From: Chiua virens | Taxonomy: Eukaryota > Basidiomycota > Agaricomycetes > Boletales > Boletaceae | Reading direction: 5' to 3' | DNA length: 64,000 nucleotides | Assembly (NCBI GenBank): GCA_019787685.1 | Contig: JAHNUO010000005.1 | Span: forward strand, 1,674,001 to 1,738,000 | Part shown: positions 32,539-43,495 of the stretch, piece by piece | Numbering within the stretch: the first letter of the stretch is position 1 | Layout of the letters: every line of letters starts with the position of its first letter | Position numbers and translations under genes: made by a program | The notes under the pieces: model-generated | The model's database searches: none | What the model saw: the letters and a program-made list of their open reading frames with translations, nothing else | What the model was told of the DNA's origin: nothing

Positions 32539-32968
32539 ATGTCGTCCACATCAAACACCAAGCCGGCAGAGAATGCCCCCAAAGCCCAAGAGCAATTAAA
32601 ATCAGATGACATCCCCCATCTCGGCGTTCTAGAGGAGGACGACGAGTTCGAGGAGTTCGAGTGTGCAGGTGCGTCATACCGCGTCATACATGCCGATCCA
32701 ACCGACGACGACGCGCGCCTAGACTGGGACGATTCCCAAACCGATCTGGCACATCTAAACGGTGCAGGACCTGCATCTGCGAGTTCGAGCGGAAACAAGC
32801 TGTGGGAGGACAACTGGGACGACGACGATATCGAGGACGAGTTTAGCGTGCAGCTACGGTGAGTCTACCGCGCGTCTGGACGTACCCCAGGCACGTTGAC
32901 GTGTTGGACGTGTGCATAGGAACGAACTTGCAAAGACGACCAAGGGGGACGCTGTCATGCAGCACTGA
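32539..32968 (+). CDS. SEM1: 26S proteasome regulatory subunit SEM1/DSS1
   Basis: SEM1/DSS1 is a very acidic small protein of the proteasome lid that also serves the TREX-2 and BRCA2-type complexes. Three exons give [52 protein letters not shown] and LRNELAKT, exactly the family pattern with two acidic blocks around the invariant [14 protein letters not shown] core. The first intron (32668-32726) is removed between ECA and DWDD; the second has a GTGAGT donor at 32859. Start ATG 32539 gives [12 protein letters not shown]. About 105 residues, slightly longer than yeast Sem1. It sits 222 bp downstream of the sirtuin on the same strand. Confidence 0.94.
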
Positions 32969-33261
32969 TGTCCTGTCGTGAATCTTGGGTTGCTAGACTA
33001 GGCCCTAGTAGTGACGTTGCTGAACGCCTTGTATCATCATACGAACGCATTTATTTGCTATGGTCGATGCTCGAGATCGGGGATATTGCATACATATAGT
33101 AACTATGGACAGGAGAGGAACAACAACCAATTTATGAGCGACATGCTTTTTACAAAGAAGTCGAATATTAGGTGAGTGTTGACGCGATGACGTTGGAGCT
33201 TTACCCACCTTGTCTGCTTCTTCGAGCTTCAAGTTGCAGCTGATATTTAAACTTCAAACCT

Positions 33262-34344
33262 TCAGTCCTTGATCAACAGGTCTTCCGACCACGACTCCCA
33301 CTTGTCTGCAGTTTCGACCAGGTGCTTGCCCCTCTCTCGAAAAATACCCATGCACAAAGGGTGGAGAGGCATCCTCCGAGGGGGATCCTCTAAGCAGGCG
33401 GCTTTGTAGGTGGCCTCTGCAAACTTGACGGGATCACCGTTGAGTGGTACATTAAGATTCACCATCGCTTTACGCAATTTCATCGATGGTGACGAAGGAT
33501 CAGTGTATGCAGGGTGGACTGGGACGGTTATGAGATTCTTTCCAGCGTCCGTGCGAAATGGCCCCGGTTCGAGGATGGTTACCTGTCATGCCATACATCA
33601 ACGATATGGGTCCTAGCATGATTTACGAGCCACTTGCCTTGATATTCCAATCAGGGTGAAGCTCATCTGCGAGACCTTCGCTGAAGCCTTCTAGAGCTAC
33701 CCACCAATTGTCAGTCCCTTCGAAGATTTTGCCAGAGCACGATGTTACACAAGAGACATACCGAATTTGCTATACAGTAAGCATGAGTATCGATGAGCAT
33801 ACAGTGTACACTGTAGGGATAACTCACCTAGCGCTATAGTACGTCATACCCAACTGTGATTGTATTCCCACCAAGGATGACATTTGAAGCAGTCGTCCCC
33901 CCACCGGCTTATTTTCTTCACGGAAGAACCTGACAGCCTCTCTGCTCACATACGAGGCGCCCCAGAAGTTCACGTCAAATAAGGCTCGAGCATCGCTATC
34001 AGTTGTTCCTTCCACTTCAGCTAGAATAGAGTACCCGGCATTGTTCACGACCACATCTATGCGACCAAACTTCTCCCCGCTCGCCGCAAAAGCGGCAGTT
34101 ACCTCCATTGGCTTGGTGACGTCGACCCTAAGGACGAGGAGCGTCTTTGGATACCTTTCCGCCAAGTCAGAAAGGATCTCAGGCTTGCGTAGCGTCGCGA
34201 CGACTTTATCACCCTTTTGCAAGGCGTGCTTTGTGATGCAAAGACCAAAGCCTGAGGAGCAACCAGTGACTGAATGAGGTGAGTATGGAAACATTGTCTT
34301 TTGAGAAGTTGCTCACTGAACCAGACCTTCGTGTCGGATGACAT
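33262..34344 (-). CDS. Classical short-chain dehydrogenase/reductase
   Basis: An NAD(P)-dependent oxidoreductase with a Rossmann fold. Start ATG 34344; exon 1 MSSDTKVWF is joined to ITGCSSGFGLCITKHALQKG (TGxxxGxG cofactor motif). Then come VVATLRKPEILSDLAERYP, LLVLRVDVTKPMEVTAAFAA, GRIDVVVNNAGYSILAEVEG (NNAG), FDVNFWGASYVSREAVRFF, LLQMSSLVGIQSQLGMTYYS then ASKF (catalytic Y-x3-K split by an intron), LEGFSEGLADELHPDWNIK, and the C-terminus KWESWSEDLLIKD. The Ser-Tyr-Lys triad is intact. The R in VVATLRK after strand 2 favours NADP(H). Substrate unknown; the relatives are retinol-dehydrogenase-like fungal SDRs. It is first in a minus-strand block with the MFS array. Confidence 0.88.
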
Positions 34345-34999
34345 CGTAGAGTGAGGGGATGGTAAGGGAAAACGTGACAAGTTTCGATAGATTTTGAGTG
34401 TCAAGCAGAGTTACTGCGCGAGTGGAGGTCAGACGGCTGCGTAACACCAAGTCCAACTGGCAAGCTATATACGTAACGTCATCATCGCACTATGGACGCA
34501 GCAGCAGCGATAGGCTATCACTTAAATCAGCGCTACCGCCAATCGTATGTCTTTGATTGCCGCAGCGTTATCTCGTTCCTGGCGGTTATCACTAGCGTCA
34601 AAACCGAATTGATGCTACACGTCAATAAGATGGACGTTTTGACTGGATTGCGATCGGAAGACCATCGACAACGACACGGACACGTCGTGGATATTCAATA
34701 TTCTACCCGTGACCTAGGCTGTGGTCGCGATTGCGCGAGATCGTGTCACGTTGGTGAGCTCGCTGCTAGCTGAGTGGCGTGTTTTTGATACTCAGTGCTC
34801 ATTCCTTTTCTCGCGGTGCTGGCGTTAGTCGTCTCCGATTAGGAATGAGGTGACTATCTTGGGTTGCGCGGCACGGGGGGGGGGGGGGGGTGCATTATGT
34901 GGTTGTCACAGCGACGTACGTTTCCATCGGATGATCCGATGCAACTTGACAGTCTGCTCTAGCCCGTGCTAAATCATCGAGGGTGCAGCCTCACACGAA
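34345..34999. other. Intergenic with a 16-G run
   Basis: No gene. A homopolymer of 16 G occupies 34875-34890. The frame at 34492-34773 has no domain. Confidence 0.5.
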
Positions 35000-35520
35000 G
35001 GACATTGCTCGGTGCCAACGAGGTCTACATCATGTCTCTGGCTTCTGCTTTGCAGTAAACGAATTTGCGTACTCACTGGCACATGGTTCCTTACACACCC
35101 TGCCCCTCGAGCCCGTAAACTGATCCTATAGTCAGTTGTCCACTCCGTCAACGATGCATACGATTCCGGTGGCCTTGACGTAACCTTGAACCCAGACAGG
35201 TGGCGCCCAACATAGGACGTTTTGAGAACTCCAGCGGGGTTCCGTTGTAAACCCTGTCGTGACGAAATCAAGAAAAAAAGTGGATGAATCGGATAACAAT
35301 GGTGATTTACACACCAGCTTTGAACATCTTTTGTATTCTAACAGCTTATTTACCTTGATGTTCTAGTCAGGGGTATCTGTTGTCCAAACGTTCAATGACG
35401 TCTTTAGCTTTTTCTAGTAAATAAAACAAAAGTTTGTCATTTTCAAGTTGGTTCTACATGACATCGACCTTGCCAAATTTGCTAGAGTAGGTTATCAAGT
35501 AAAAGGCAGAAATGGATTCA
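35000..35520 (-). pseudogene. Probable SDR relic
   Basis: On the minus strand, fragments resemble the SDR gene at 33.3-34.3 kb. TACTCTAGCAAATTTGG (YSSKFG) aligns with its ASKFG exon. Then LEKAKDVIERLDNRYP, stop, LEHQG aligns with LEGFSEGLADELHPDWNIK, including the shared text CTTGAT.TTC.A.TCAGGG on the plus strand at 35353 and 33636. Further on, FVTTGFTTEP may be the PGxFxTxF region. Stop codons and gaps interrupt it. The similarity is by eye and only moderate. Confidence 0.4.
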
Positions 35521-35569
35521 GGGAGTAACGGATGCACTAGATAACGCAAGTGAGGAGTATCCTAGGATG

Positions 35570-37344
35570 CTATCCCACTTGGATACCCTCTTTCAACTCT
35601 GGAAGATGTCGTGATAGCCTAACCAAAATCGTGGTGAACAGTGCCAGAACGACATATACAAGGTTGCCACCAAGTATGTTGTACTGTTTAGAGAAAGCAA
35701 ATGACGAGGTGGTCAATGCAGGACCGATGGCGCGGGCGGTGGACACCATACTCTGACTCAGCCCGTTCATCGTGCCCAGTGATTGCTTGTTCGGAGCCGC
35801 CCCCGCGACAATCACAAATATGGCAGCTAAGCGATAAAAGATGAGGTTTGAATAAGTCTTTTCAGAGACAGGTCCGAAACGTACTATAGCACAGGTTCAT
35901 GAGGACCATGGAGATGAGTTGGAGAACAAGGAGGATCCAAATGACAGGTCCAACTTGTCCCTGAACCGTCACGACCGCACTCATGATAGGGAAAAGGATC
36001 AAAGAGTAAAACCAATAGACGGCCCAGCAAAAGACCTTTCTGGCTCCAAAACGTTCTATCACCTTGGGAGCAAAGAAGGCCTGTACGCCGCCGTCCACGA
36101 CCCCAAAGATCGCTAAAGCTGTCCCGATTATGGATGGCGGGAGTCCTAGACCACCTATTTCAATGGGCGAGGAATAGAACAGGGGCAAAAGGACGAAGAA
36201 GCCAATGTCGATGAGCGCCAATGCTCCAAAGTTAGCGATGGGCATCATCACGGAGGACATTTGTAACAATTTCAGCATCGGAATCGGCCTTCCGTCTTCC
36301 GGTGAATTCTCTGCTGTAGGTGTCTCTGAATGAGGTTTCTTTCCTGTTTTTGACGGCAATGACTGCCAGACAAAGGGTATATGGATCGTGGCCTATGCAG
36401 AACATGCGAAAGTCGTACCTCCTTCATGAATATCGCGCACACGACGGATACGAGCAATGTGAAGCATCCGGATACGAGAGAGGGGAGGAAGTATGGGTAC
36501 TTTGCCCAGAAGTCATCTTCAAAGATATGCGGCCATCGTTCTTGAGGTTTCACGAGTGTACCGCCATATAAAGGACTACACGGTACCGTTAGTCTCCAAC
36601 ACCCAAGGCATCCGCCAATATTCTCAAACATACGCAATAGTAGCCCCGATTGAAAATGCAGCCGGTACAAATGCAAAGATTTGAGCCATATTGGTATGGT
36701 CGCTTATATCACCCAACACACTCTTCATCACCCCAATGTTGCCATTCAGGAGGCCTGCGATACACCGACTGGAGCATTTTCATGAGTCGATTGGCAAACA
36801 ACAGATCTCTCATACGGTATACCTACCTAATGACGAGCATGCTAAACGTCCGTGACAAGCCAAACGCAAAGTTGGATAGACTGAGGCCGAGCAGACCAAT
36901 TAGAATGACTGGCCGGCGACCAATGAAATCGGAGAGTCGGCTCCATTGCCAGGTGCATAGAGCTTGCGTCACGTAGAAGAGGGATTCCTACACAATTAAT
37001 TAATGAACGGTATGGTATCTGTTGCATGGAGACATACGATGAGACCCGCGTAGTAGCCAATTTTACGGTCATCTCCACCCGTGATGCCAAGCTCGCTAAT
37101 GAGCTTTTTTGTTGTCGTTGTTGCGAGCGCGTCAGATGGCTAAACCGAGATGCAACTTCAAGAACAATTCTTGACTGACCTGGTTGATAAAAGGAAGGAT
37201 GTAAACGGATGCGAAGGGCTCCGCGATCAATGCGAGGAAGACAAGATTCATTTGCCTCCACGGCAAGGGCGTCTTAGGCTTTCCTTGGAGTAACGGAGTC
37301 TCTTCATCGGGAGGTCCGTCAGGCTTCAACTTGAAGTTAACCAT
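35570..37344 (-). CDS. MFS transporter, tandem array copy 1
   Basis: A 12-helix major facilitator of the drug:H+ antiporter (DHA1) type. The N-terminus is MVNFKLKPDGPPDEETPLLQ, then PWRQMNLVFLALIAEPFASV (TM1). It continues ELGITGGDDRKIGYYAGLI, QALCTWQWSRLSDFIGRRP (motif A, D-x3-GRR), IAGLLNGNIGVMKSVLGDIS, a loop GTLVKPQERWPHIFEDDFW, then SVMMPIANFGALALIDIGFF starting the second half. RFGARKVFCWAVYWFY, NKQSLGTMNGLSQSMVSTAR and GPALTTSSFAFSKQYNILGG follow, and the end is LPELKEGIQVG. The many introns are at the same places as in copies 2-4. Substrate unknown. The N-terminal DEETPLL fits an acidic dileucine vacuolar-sorting signal. Appears intact. Confidence 0.88.
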
Positions 37345-38000
37345 GGTGGTGGTTTGGGCAACACTGAGGGAGGGTTCAGGGCGCCTCGCTCCATATGAGT
37401 ATTACTTACTATGATACCGCCCTGACACACCCGCTTCTGCGACGAGCGTATTCGGGTGCATGCACTGATCTGTCAGATATGTCATAGACCCGCCGGTGCA
37501 GGAGTCTAGTACTTAGAGGGATATAATTCATTCAAATTAGCTTGATATTTCTCGGAGGGCGTGATACGATGATAGCCAATGCTTACAGGATTCCTCCAGG
37601 TTGTGACCTGATGCTTATCGTAGATCACACTTGTTGAGCTCAGGCTGGTCCATTTCGGATGCGATTGTAAGTACGAACAGGTGCCATTGCACGCGCCGGC
37701 GGTGCTGATGGGGCCTATATTTTTTGACACATTGTGGTCGAAGACAAGTTTACCTTCAGGTTGGTGATCAAGCTTCAAGCTCAAGTGGAGTTGATTTGAC
37801 TGTCCGATGGTTGTAGGACCAGTAGATTGTTTCAGGGTCTATCATGATGAGTCCAACTTGGGGTGGACCAAGATTCTTAGAATAACTGGAGCCAATTCTG
37901 TGGGTGCAGAGCGCATCGTAATTTGTCACCACACAAATGCATTTATTTTGCCAGTCTAACTTTGCAGGGGAACAATACAATAGAAAATACGTGATTTTTG
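37345..38000 (-). other. Intergenic with an orphan coding segment
   Basis: Between MFS copies 1 and 2 a minus-strand frame at 37506-37784 reads LKLDHQPEGKLVFDHNVSKN, IGPISTAGACNGTCSYLQSH, PKWTSLSSTSVIYDKHQVTT and ends LNELYPSKY. Its composition is strongly protein-like and could be the last exon of an unrelated secreted or enzyme gene. A frame at 37768-37980 just upstream cannot be joined cleanly. I do not recognise the family; it may be a fragment carried along during duplication of the array. Confidence 0.3.
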
Positions 38001-39750
38001 CTATCTGGTATCGCAGGACCCTGTGCTTCTTGGACCACTTCTGTCGACCTCCTTCAGCTCTGGCAAACGTCGTGACAATATTATCAAGAATGTAGTAAGC
38101 AGCGCCAAAATAACATATATCAAGTTACCGCCAAGCACATTATACTCCTTGGAAGCAGCAAATGATGCGGTGGTCAACGCAGGACCAATGGCGCGTGCAA
38201 TCGATGTCAGACTCTGACTCAGTCCGTTCGTCGAGCCCAGCGATTGCTTGTTTGGGGCTGCTCTTGTGATGAATATAAAAATGATAGCTACACGACAAGG
38301 GTGAGATCATTGATTTTTTCGGATGTAAGTCCAACGCACAATAAGACATGTCTGCCACGATCATGAAGAGGAGTTGGAGAACAAGGAGAATCCAGATGAT
38401 GTAACCATGTTTGTCCTGTACCGTCGCGACAGTGCTCATGATGGGAAAGATGAGGATCAGCGGATAAAATGAAAGGACTGTCCAAGAAAACGCTTTTTTG
38501 GCGCCAAAGCGTTCTATGATCTTGGAAGTGAGCAGTGCCTGCACAGCGCCGTTCACGATTCCATATATTGCCAAGAATGCGCCAATGATGGATGGTGAGA
38601 ATCCTAGGCCACCGATTTCGACAGGCGACGAATAAAATAGGGGCAGAAGAGCATAGAAACCAATTTCCACAAGCGCCAATGTACCATAGTTGGCGATGGG
38701 TATCATTACGGAGGGGGTTCTCAGGAGGGTCGACATTGGAATTGGCTTTTCGTTTTCCGGCGAATTATCTGCTGTAGGAGTCCCCGGTCGAAAAACTCCC
38801 CCTCTTTTCGAGGGTAATGACTAAATGCGAAAGGTGTGAATTCTGGTCAACCGTACGCGAAGATCGTACCTCCTTCATGAATGTTGCACAAACGAGGAAT
38901 ATGAACAGGGTCAAGGATCCAGATATAAGAGAGGGGAGGAAATATGGGTAGGTCGCCCAAAATTCTCCCCGAAAGATATGTGGCCATTTCTCTTGAGGTT
39001 TCACAAGCGCACCGCCAAACAGCGGACTGCAAGACGTTCGTAAGCCTCCGGAGCACAATACCAGTGAAGATTCACAAACGCACGCAATACTAAACCCTGC
39101 CATGAAAATGGCCGGTATGATGCCAACGACTTGAGCGATGTTCGTGTCGTCAGTTATCTCGCCTACCATGCTCTTCATCACTCCGATGTTGCCATTCAGT
39201 AGACCAGCGATGCATCGACTGGGACATCTTTATTCAGTCGAACTTCAGCACTCAGGTCCATCTCACCAACCTGATGATAAGCATGGGGAACGTCCGTGAC
39301 AAACCAAACGCAAGGTTGGACATGCTGAGACCGAGTAGGCCAACTAGAACGACGGGCCGACGACCAATGAAATCAGACAGCCGGCTCCATTTCCAGGTTG
39401 TCAGAGCCTGAGTGGCGAAAAAGAGGGATTCCTGCAGGAAGAAAATGATGAGTAGATAGCATCTCTACGGACCGGGTAGACCTACGATGAGACCTGCGTA
39501 GTAGCCAATCTTGCGATCGTCTCCTCCCGTAATACCGAGCTCACCAATGAGCTTTTTCGCATATCAGATGTGGTTACGCTGGTTTACAAGACAACTGACA
39601 GACCTGATTGATGAATGGAAAGATGTACGCGGACGCGATGGGTTCTGCAAACAAGGCGAGGAAAACGAGACTCAACTGCCTCCGAGGCAATGGTGTAGTC
39701 TGAGACTTTCCAAGGAGCAGTGGGGTCTCTTCATCGTGATGATCTGTCAT
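38001..39750 (-). CDS. MFS transporter, tandem array copy 2
   Basis: Paralogue of copies 1, 3 and 4. Start ATG 39750: MTDHHDEETPLLLGKS, then RRQLSLVFLALFAEPIASAY followed by IFPFINQ. The first-half motif A region and RWPHIF-type loop are present as GALVKPQEKWPHIFRGEFWA. The second half begins TPSVMIPIANYGTLALVEIG and continues VEIGGLGFSPSIIGAFLAIY, RFGAKKAFSWTVLSFYPLIL, APNKQSLGSTNGLSQSLTSI, ASKEYNVLGGNLIYVILALL. The C-terminus is extended past LPELKE by about 15 residues (VDRSGPRSTGSCDTR), unlike the other copies, which suggests loss of the original stop. Otherwise intact. Substrate unknown. Confidence 0.87.
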
Positions 39751-40439
39751 GGTTGACCATGGTGGTAGTCTGAATGATGGGCCGCTCACTGTCAGGCGAA
39801 CACTCCAATTTTTTAATTATTAGGCCGTATTCAGTTAGGCCGTTTCTTCAACGTAAAGGACTCGGAACTTACTCGGTTGCGTCCACATCAACATTGACAG
39901 GCTTGGAAGCAGCGGCGATATTTCAAACATGACACTTCCCACCGAGGTCGTTTGAAAGGAGTCAAAATATCGGTGGTAGACTTTGACACGGAACTGCAAA
40001 TACATGCATCCTATAACTTGGCAGTTTCTCTTCATCCAGTGTCATTGGACGCCACTACTTAAAGTTACTTCGTAGTTCGTATGGCGTTTTCTGATTCGAA
40101 GTGCGCACTGGCATACTACGGCAGATGCGGCCGGAGACTGACATCTTTTTGACATCGGCAACAAATATCACGGTCCAAGTGTCGTGATCATTACTTGATT
40201 TCATTAAAAATGTCGGTTGCGTGTTACGCCGTGCACGCTGGACCTATGGCCGAACCCTTGGTTCGGCAGAAACAAAGCTGAAGTTAGAGTATCGATAGAT
40301 TCGATACTATATAGTACATACTTGGGGAGTTACATAGCACCAGTAAAGACGCATTACAGGACCATGCAAAGGATTTTGCCCACTCACAGGTGCCTCTGAA
40401 TCACAGCCACAATTCTCCCCCAACTTGCCTAGTGTAAAC
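39751..40439. other. Intergenic, no supported gene
   Basis: AT-rich spacer with only short frames. It separates MFS copy 2 from the permease relic. Confidence 0.4.
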
Positions 40440-40803
40440 AAGTCCGCCCACCTGGAGTAAGCGGACAAAAGTTGAAGCCGGATCCGTCCTTTGGACCCCT
40501 GGCTCGGGATCAGAGAGGTAGCAAGTCCATTCTCGAGCTCCTCGAGCTACATGCAGAACACAGACCATAACAGTATGTTTGAGTTGGGCGAGAAGAACAT
40601 GATCTTCCACTGGTATGGTGAGGGTTTCGAGAAACGCAAGCGGTGTTATACTTACTATACTTAAGGAGTCCATCTTGCCGATCTACAGCAAACACCCTCT
40701 TTGAGCGTGGCGGGAGCTAAATGCAATGTTGAACATTGAACGATAATTGGATTTGAGCCTAGCTATCGAAGGAGTTCACCAGGAGCAATTACTTTGAAGC
40801 CCA
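40440..40803 (-). pseudogene. 3' relic of the GIT1-like permease gene
   Basis: The sequence is colinear with the 3' end of the permease gene at 46405-48942. CTGGAGTAAGCGGAC is identical at 40452-40466 and 46424-46438. CAGAGAGGT...TCCATTCTC, GATTTGAGC..AGC..CGAA and CTTTGAAGCC follow in the same order and at nearly the same spacing (about 345 versus 340 bp). The last intron region is included, so this is a DNA copy. Reading frames are destroyed. Similarity stops after 40803, leaving only the C-terminal exons. Confidence 0.75.
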
Positions 40804-41268
40804 TACTAAACAAGGATGCGATTGGTTGGAACCACCGGGTCATCTCCAACCTCGCATTATGGGATGATTCTAGATGGATTTGGCGTAGACTGAATGGTAC
40901 AAGCCGCGAGCTTGAGGAGAGTTCGGTTACGATGGGTTTCGATTGTTGGTCACGCAAGGAAAGCACGACACGGATCTGATCTGGTCCAAATGACACATTA
41001 GTCGATCGTTCATTGCAAGTCGAACTTGTTAAAGACATTGGGCAAGGGGGCCATGCAGTACCGCACTTTCTGTGACACTGGTCGCTTTAGACTGTTAGTA
41101 GCGACTTGCTGAAGCACTTCATGTTATAAAGCAAATGGTACTTTGTCATTTTTCATTGCACAAGTACCGTCTTGATACGTACAACGTATCTTTTGGACCC
41201 GTATGGGTCCTTATATTGCCCGGTTGAGATATTTTCTGTTTCGTGCCGAACTTTATTCTCTATTCCTC
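40804..41268. other. Intergenic, no supported gene
   Basis: A minus frame at 40763-41038 continues from the relic but is not similar to the intact permease beyond 40803. No other feature seen. Confidence 0.4.
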
Positions 41269-43050
41269 TTAGGCATCCTCGTCCTCATCTTGGAGTTCTG
41301 GCAGACGTCGTGACAATGTCACCAAGAACGTGGTAAGCAGTGCCAAAACCACATATACCAGGTTACCGCCAAGCATGTTGTACTCCTTGGAAGCAGCGAA
41401 TAACGAGGTAGTCAATGCCGGGCCAATGGCCCGCGCGACGGAAGTTAAACTTTGGCTTAATCCGTTCGTCGAGCCCAACGATTGCTTGTTTGGGGCCGCT
41501 CTTGTCGTAAATATGAAGATGACAGCTGCACGACGAGTATGAGGGTGACGTCATTCAAATTTCTCAGGAGTCAAAACGCACTATAAGCTAGGTCCACAAG
41601 AACCATAAAGATGAGTTGGAGAACAAGAAGGACCCAGATGATGGGCCCGACCTCGCCCTGAGCCGTCACCACTGCACTCATGATAGGAAAAAGGAGGATC
41701 AAAGGGTAAAACCAATAGACGGCCCAGCAAAACACGTTTCTGGCTCCAAAGAGCTCTATCACCTTGGGAGCAAAGAACGCCTGTGCACTGCCATCCACGA
41801 CCCCAAAGATCGCCAGCGCTGTGCCGATCGTGGATGGCGGGAATCCAAGACCACCTATTTCAATGGGCGATGAATAAAACAGGGGCAAAAGGACGAAAAA
41901 GCCAATGTCGACGAGCGCCAATGTTCCGTAATTGGCGATGGGTATCATCACGGAGTAGGTTTTTAAGAGGGTCATCATTGGAATTGGCTTTTCGTCTTCT
42001 AGTGGATTCTCTGTTGTGGGAATCTCTGGTTCAGGCCTTTTTCCTATTTTCGATGGTAACGACTAGAAGTAAAAAAGGTGAATTTCTACCCATTTCGGAA
42101 CACAGCGGATGTCGTACCTCTTTCATGAATGCCGCACAGATAAAGAACACGATCAAGGTAAAGCAGGCTGATATGAGAGAAGGTAGGAAGTACGGGTATG
42201 CCGCCCAGAATTCACCACGAAAGACGTGTGGCCATCGCTCTTGTGGTTTCACGAGTGCACCCCCGTACAATGGACTACAAAGGGTTGTGAGCCTTCAGAA
42301 CTGATAAGCATCAGATACGATTCACGCACGCGATGCTGATCCCTGCGCAAAAAACACCAGGTACCAGGGCAAAGACATAAGTCATATTGGTATTATCGGT
42401 TATATCACCAAGCATGCTCTTCATCACTCCAACGTTGCCGTTCAACACACCAGCGATACATCGACTTGGGCACCTAGTTCAGTTTGACTTTTAGGTGCAC
42501 ATTCATACTACTCACCTGATGATCAACATGCTCAGCGTCCGCGACAGACCAAACGCAAAGTTGGACAGACTGAGACCGAGCAGGCCGATTAGGATGACGG
42601 GCCGGCGTCCTACGAAATCAGAAAGTCGGCTCCATTGCCAGGTCGTCAATGCTTGCGTGACGAAGAAGAGGGATTCCTGCAGGATGAAAATAATGTATAG
42701 TAGTATATCTGCAAATGCATGTGCACATACGATGAGACCTGCATAGTAGCCAATCTTGCGATCGTCTCCTCCCGTGACACCGAGCTCGCCGATGAGCTTT
42801 GTGTCGTCGTCATTGTTCACACATCAGATTCCCGTCATTATCACCATTCATCATGTGAGACAAGCGTACGAGATCCAAGAATAATTGGAAACAGACCTGA
42901 TTGATGAATGGAAAGATGTACGCAGACGCGATGGGCTCCGCAAACAAGGCAAGGTAAGTGAGACTCATCTGTCTCCACGGCAAGGATGTTTTGAGCTTTC
43001 GCTGCAGCAGTGGTGTCTCCTCATCCGAGCGTCTAGTCGTGATTTATCAT
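41269..43050 (-). CDS. MFS transporter, tandem array copy 3, start region broken
   Basis: Paralogue of copies 1, 2 and 4, closest to copy 1 in its second half (IANYGTLALVDIGFFVLLPL, RFGAR/LFGARNVFCWAVYWFY, NLVYVVLALLTTFLVTLS, end LPELQDEDEDA). The first ATG (43050) reads MINHD then TAG: compared with copy 4 one extra T shifts the frame before DEETPLLQRKLKTSLPW. No other in-frame ATG precedes DEETPLL. The next in-frame Met is in PWRQMSLTYLALFAEP (about 42972), just before TM1. Use of that Met would give a full transporter lacking the N-terminal sorting signal. The rest of the gene (ELGVTGGDDRKIGYYAGLI, RLSDFVGRRPVILIGLLGLS, GALVKPQERWPHVFRGEFWA) is intact. Confidence 0.8.
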
Positions 43051-43495
43051 GGTAGTAGAGGGTGCGGAACAGCAGCAGACGAGAGAAAAACTTTGAGTTG
43101 CCATCTGGTCTAATAAACAGATCAGGGACACTTGTGTGACTCGTGATCAACGTTTCAGCTAATGTGAGTCATCCCGACGGCGGCTGACACATCAATTCAT
43201 TGGTCGGAGATTGTGGCGTTAAAAAGGAGCCGTCCGGAGTTTCTCCGATCGGGCCCTGGCCGCGGATTGAGGACACAACAAGTTCAGCTAGAGTTACTCG
43301 GAGGTGAAACTTGAAAGGATCACCATCTCCATGAAGAGTCTAAGTGGCTGCGAGATGCCATCAAAAAGTCTCACACAGAATATCACATTCGTGGCAAACA
43401 GCGAACAAGGTAGACTGATCTCTGATTGGATCAGACTGTTCGCCGAGCTCTACAATATTTTCGTTGAACAATGTCTTGTCTATGTGAGTATGACA
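43051..43495. other. Spacer between MFS copies 3 and 4
   Basis: The shortest intergenic gap of the array, about 445 bp. It must contain the promoter of copy 3 and the terminator of copy 4. No gene seen. Confidence 0.4.
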
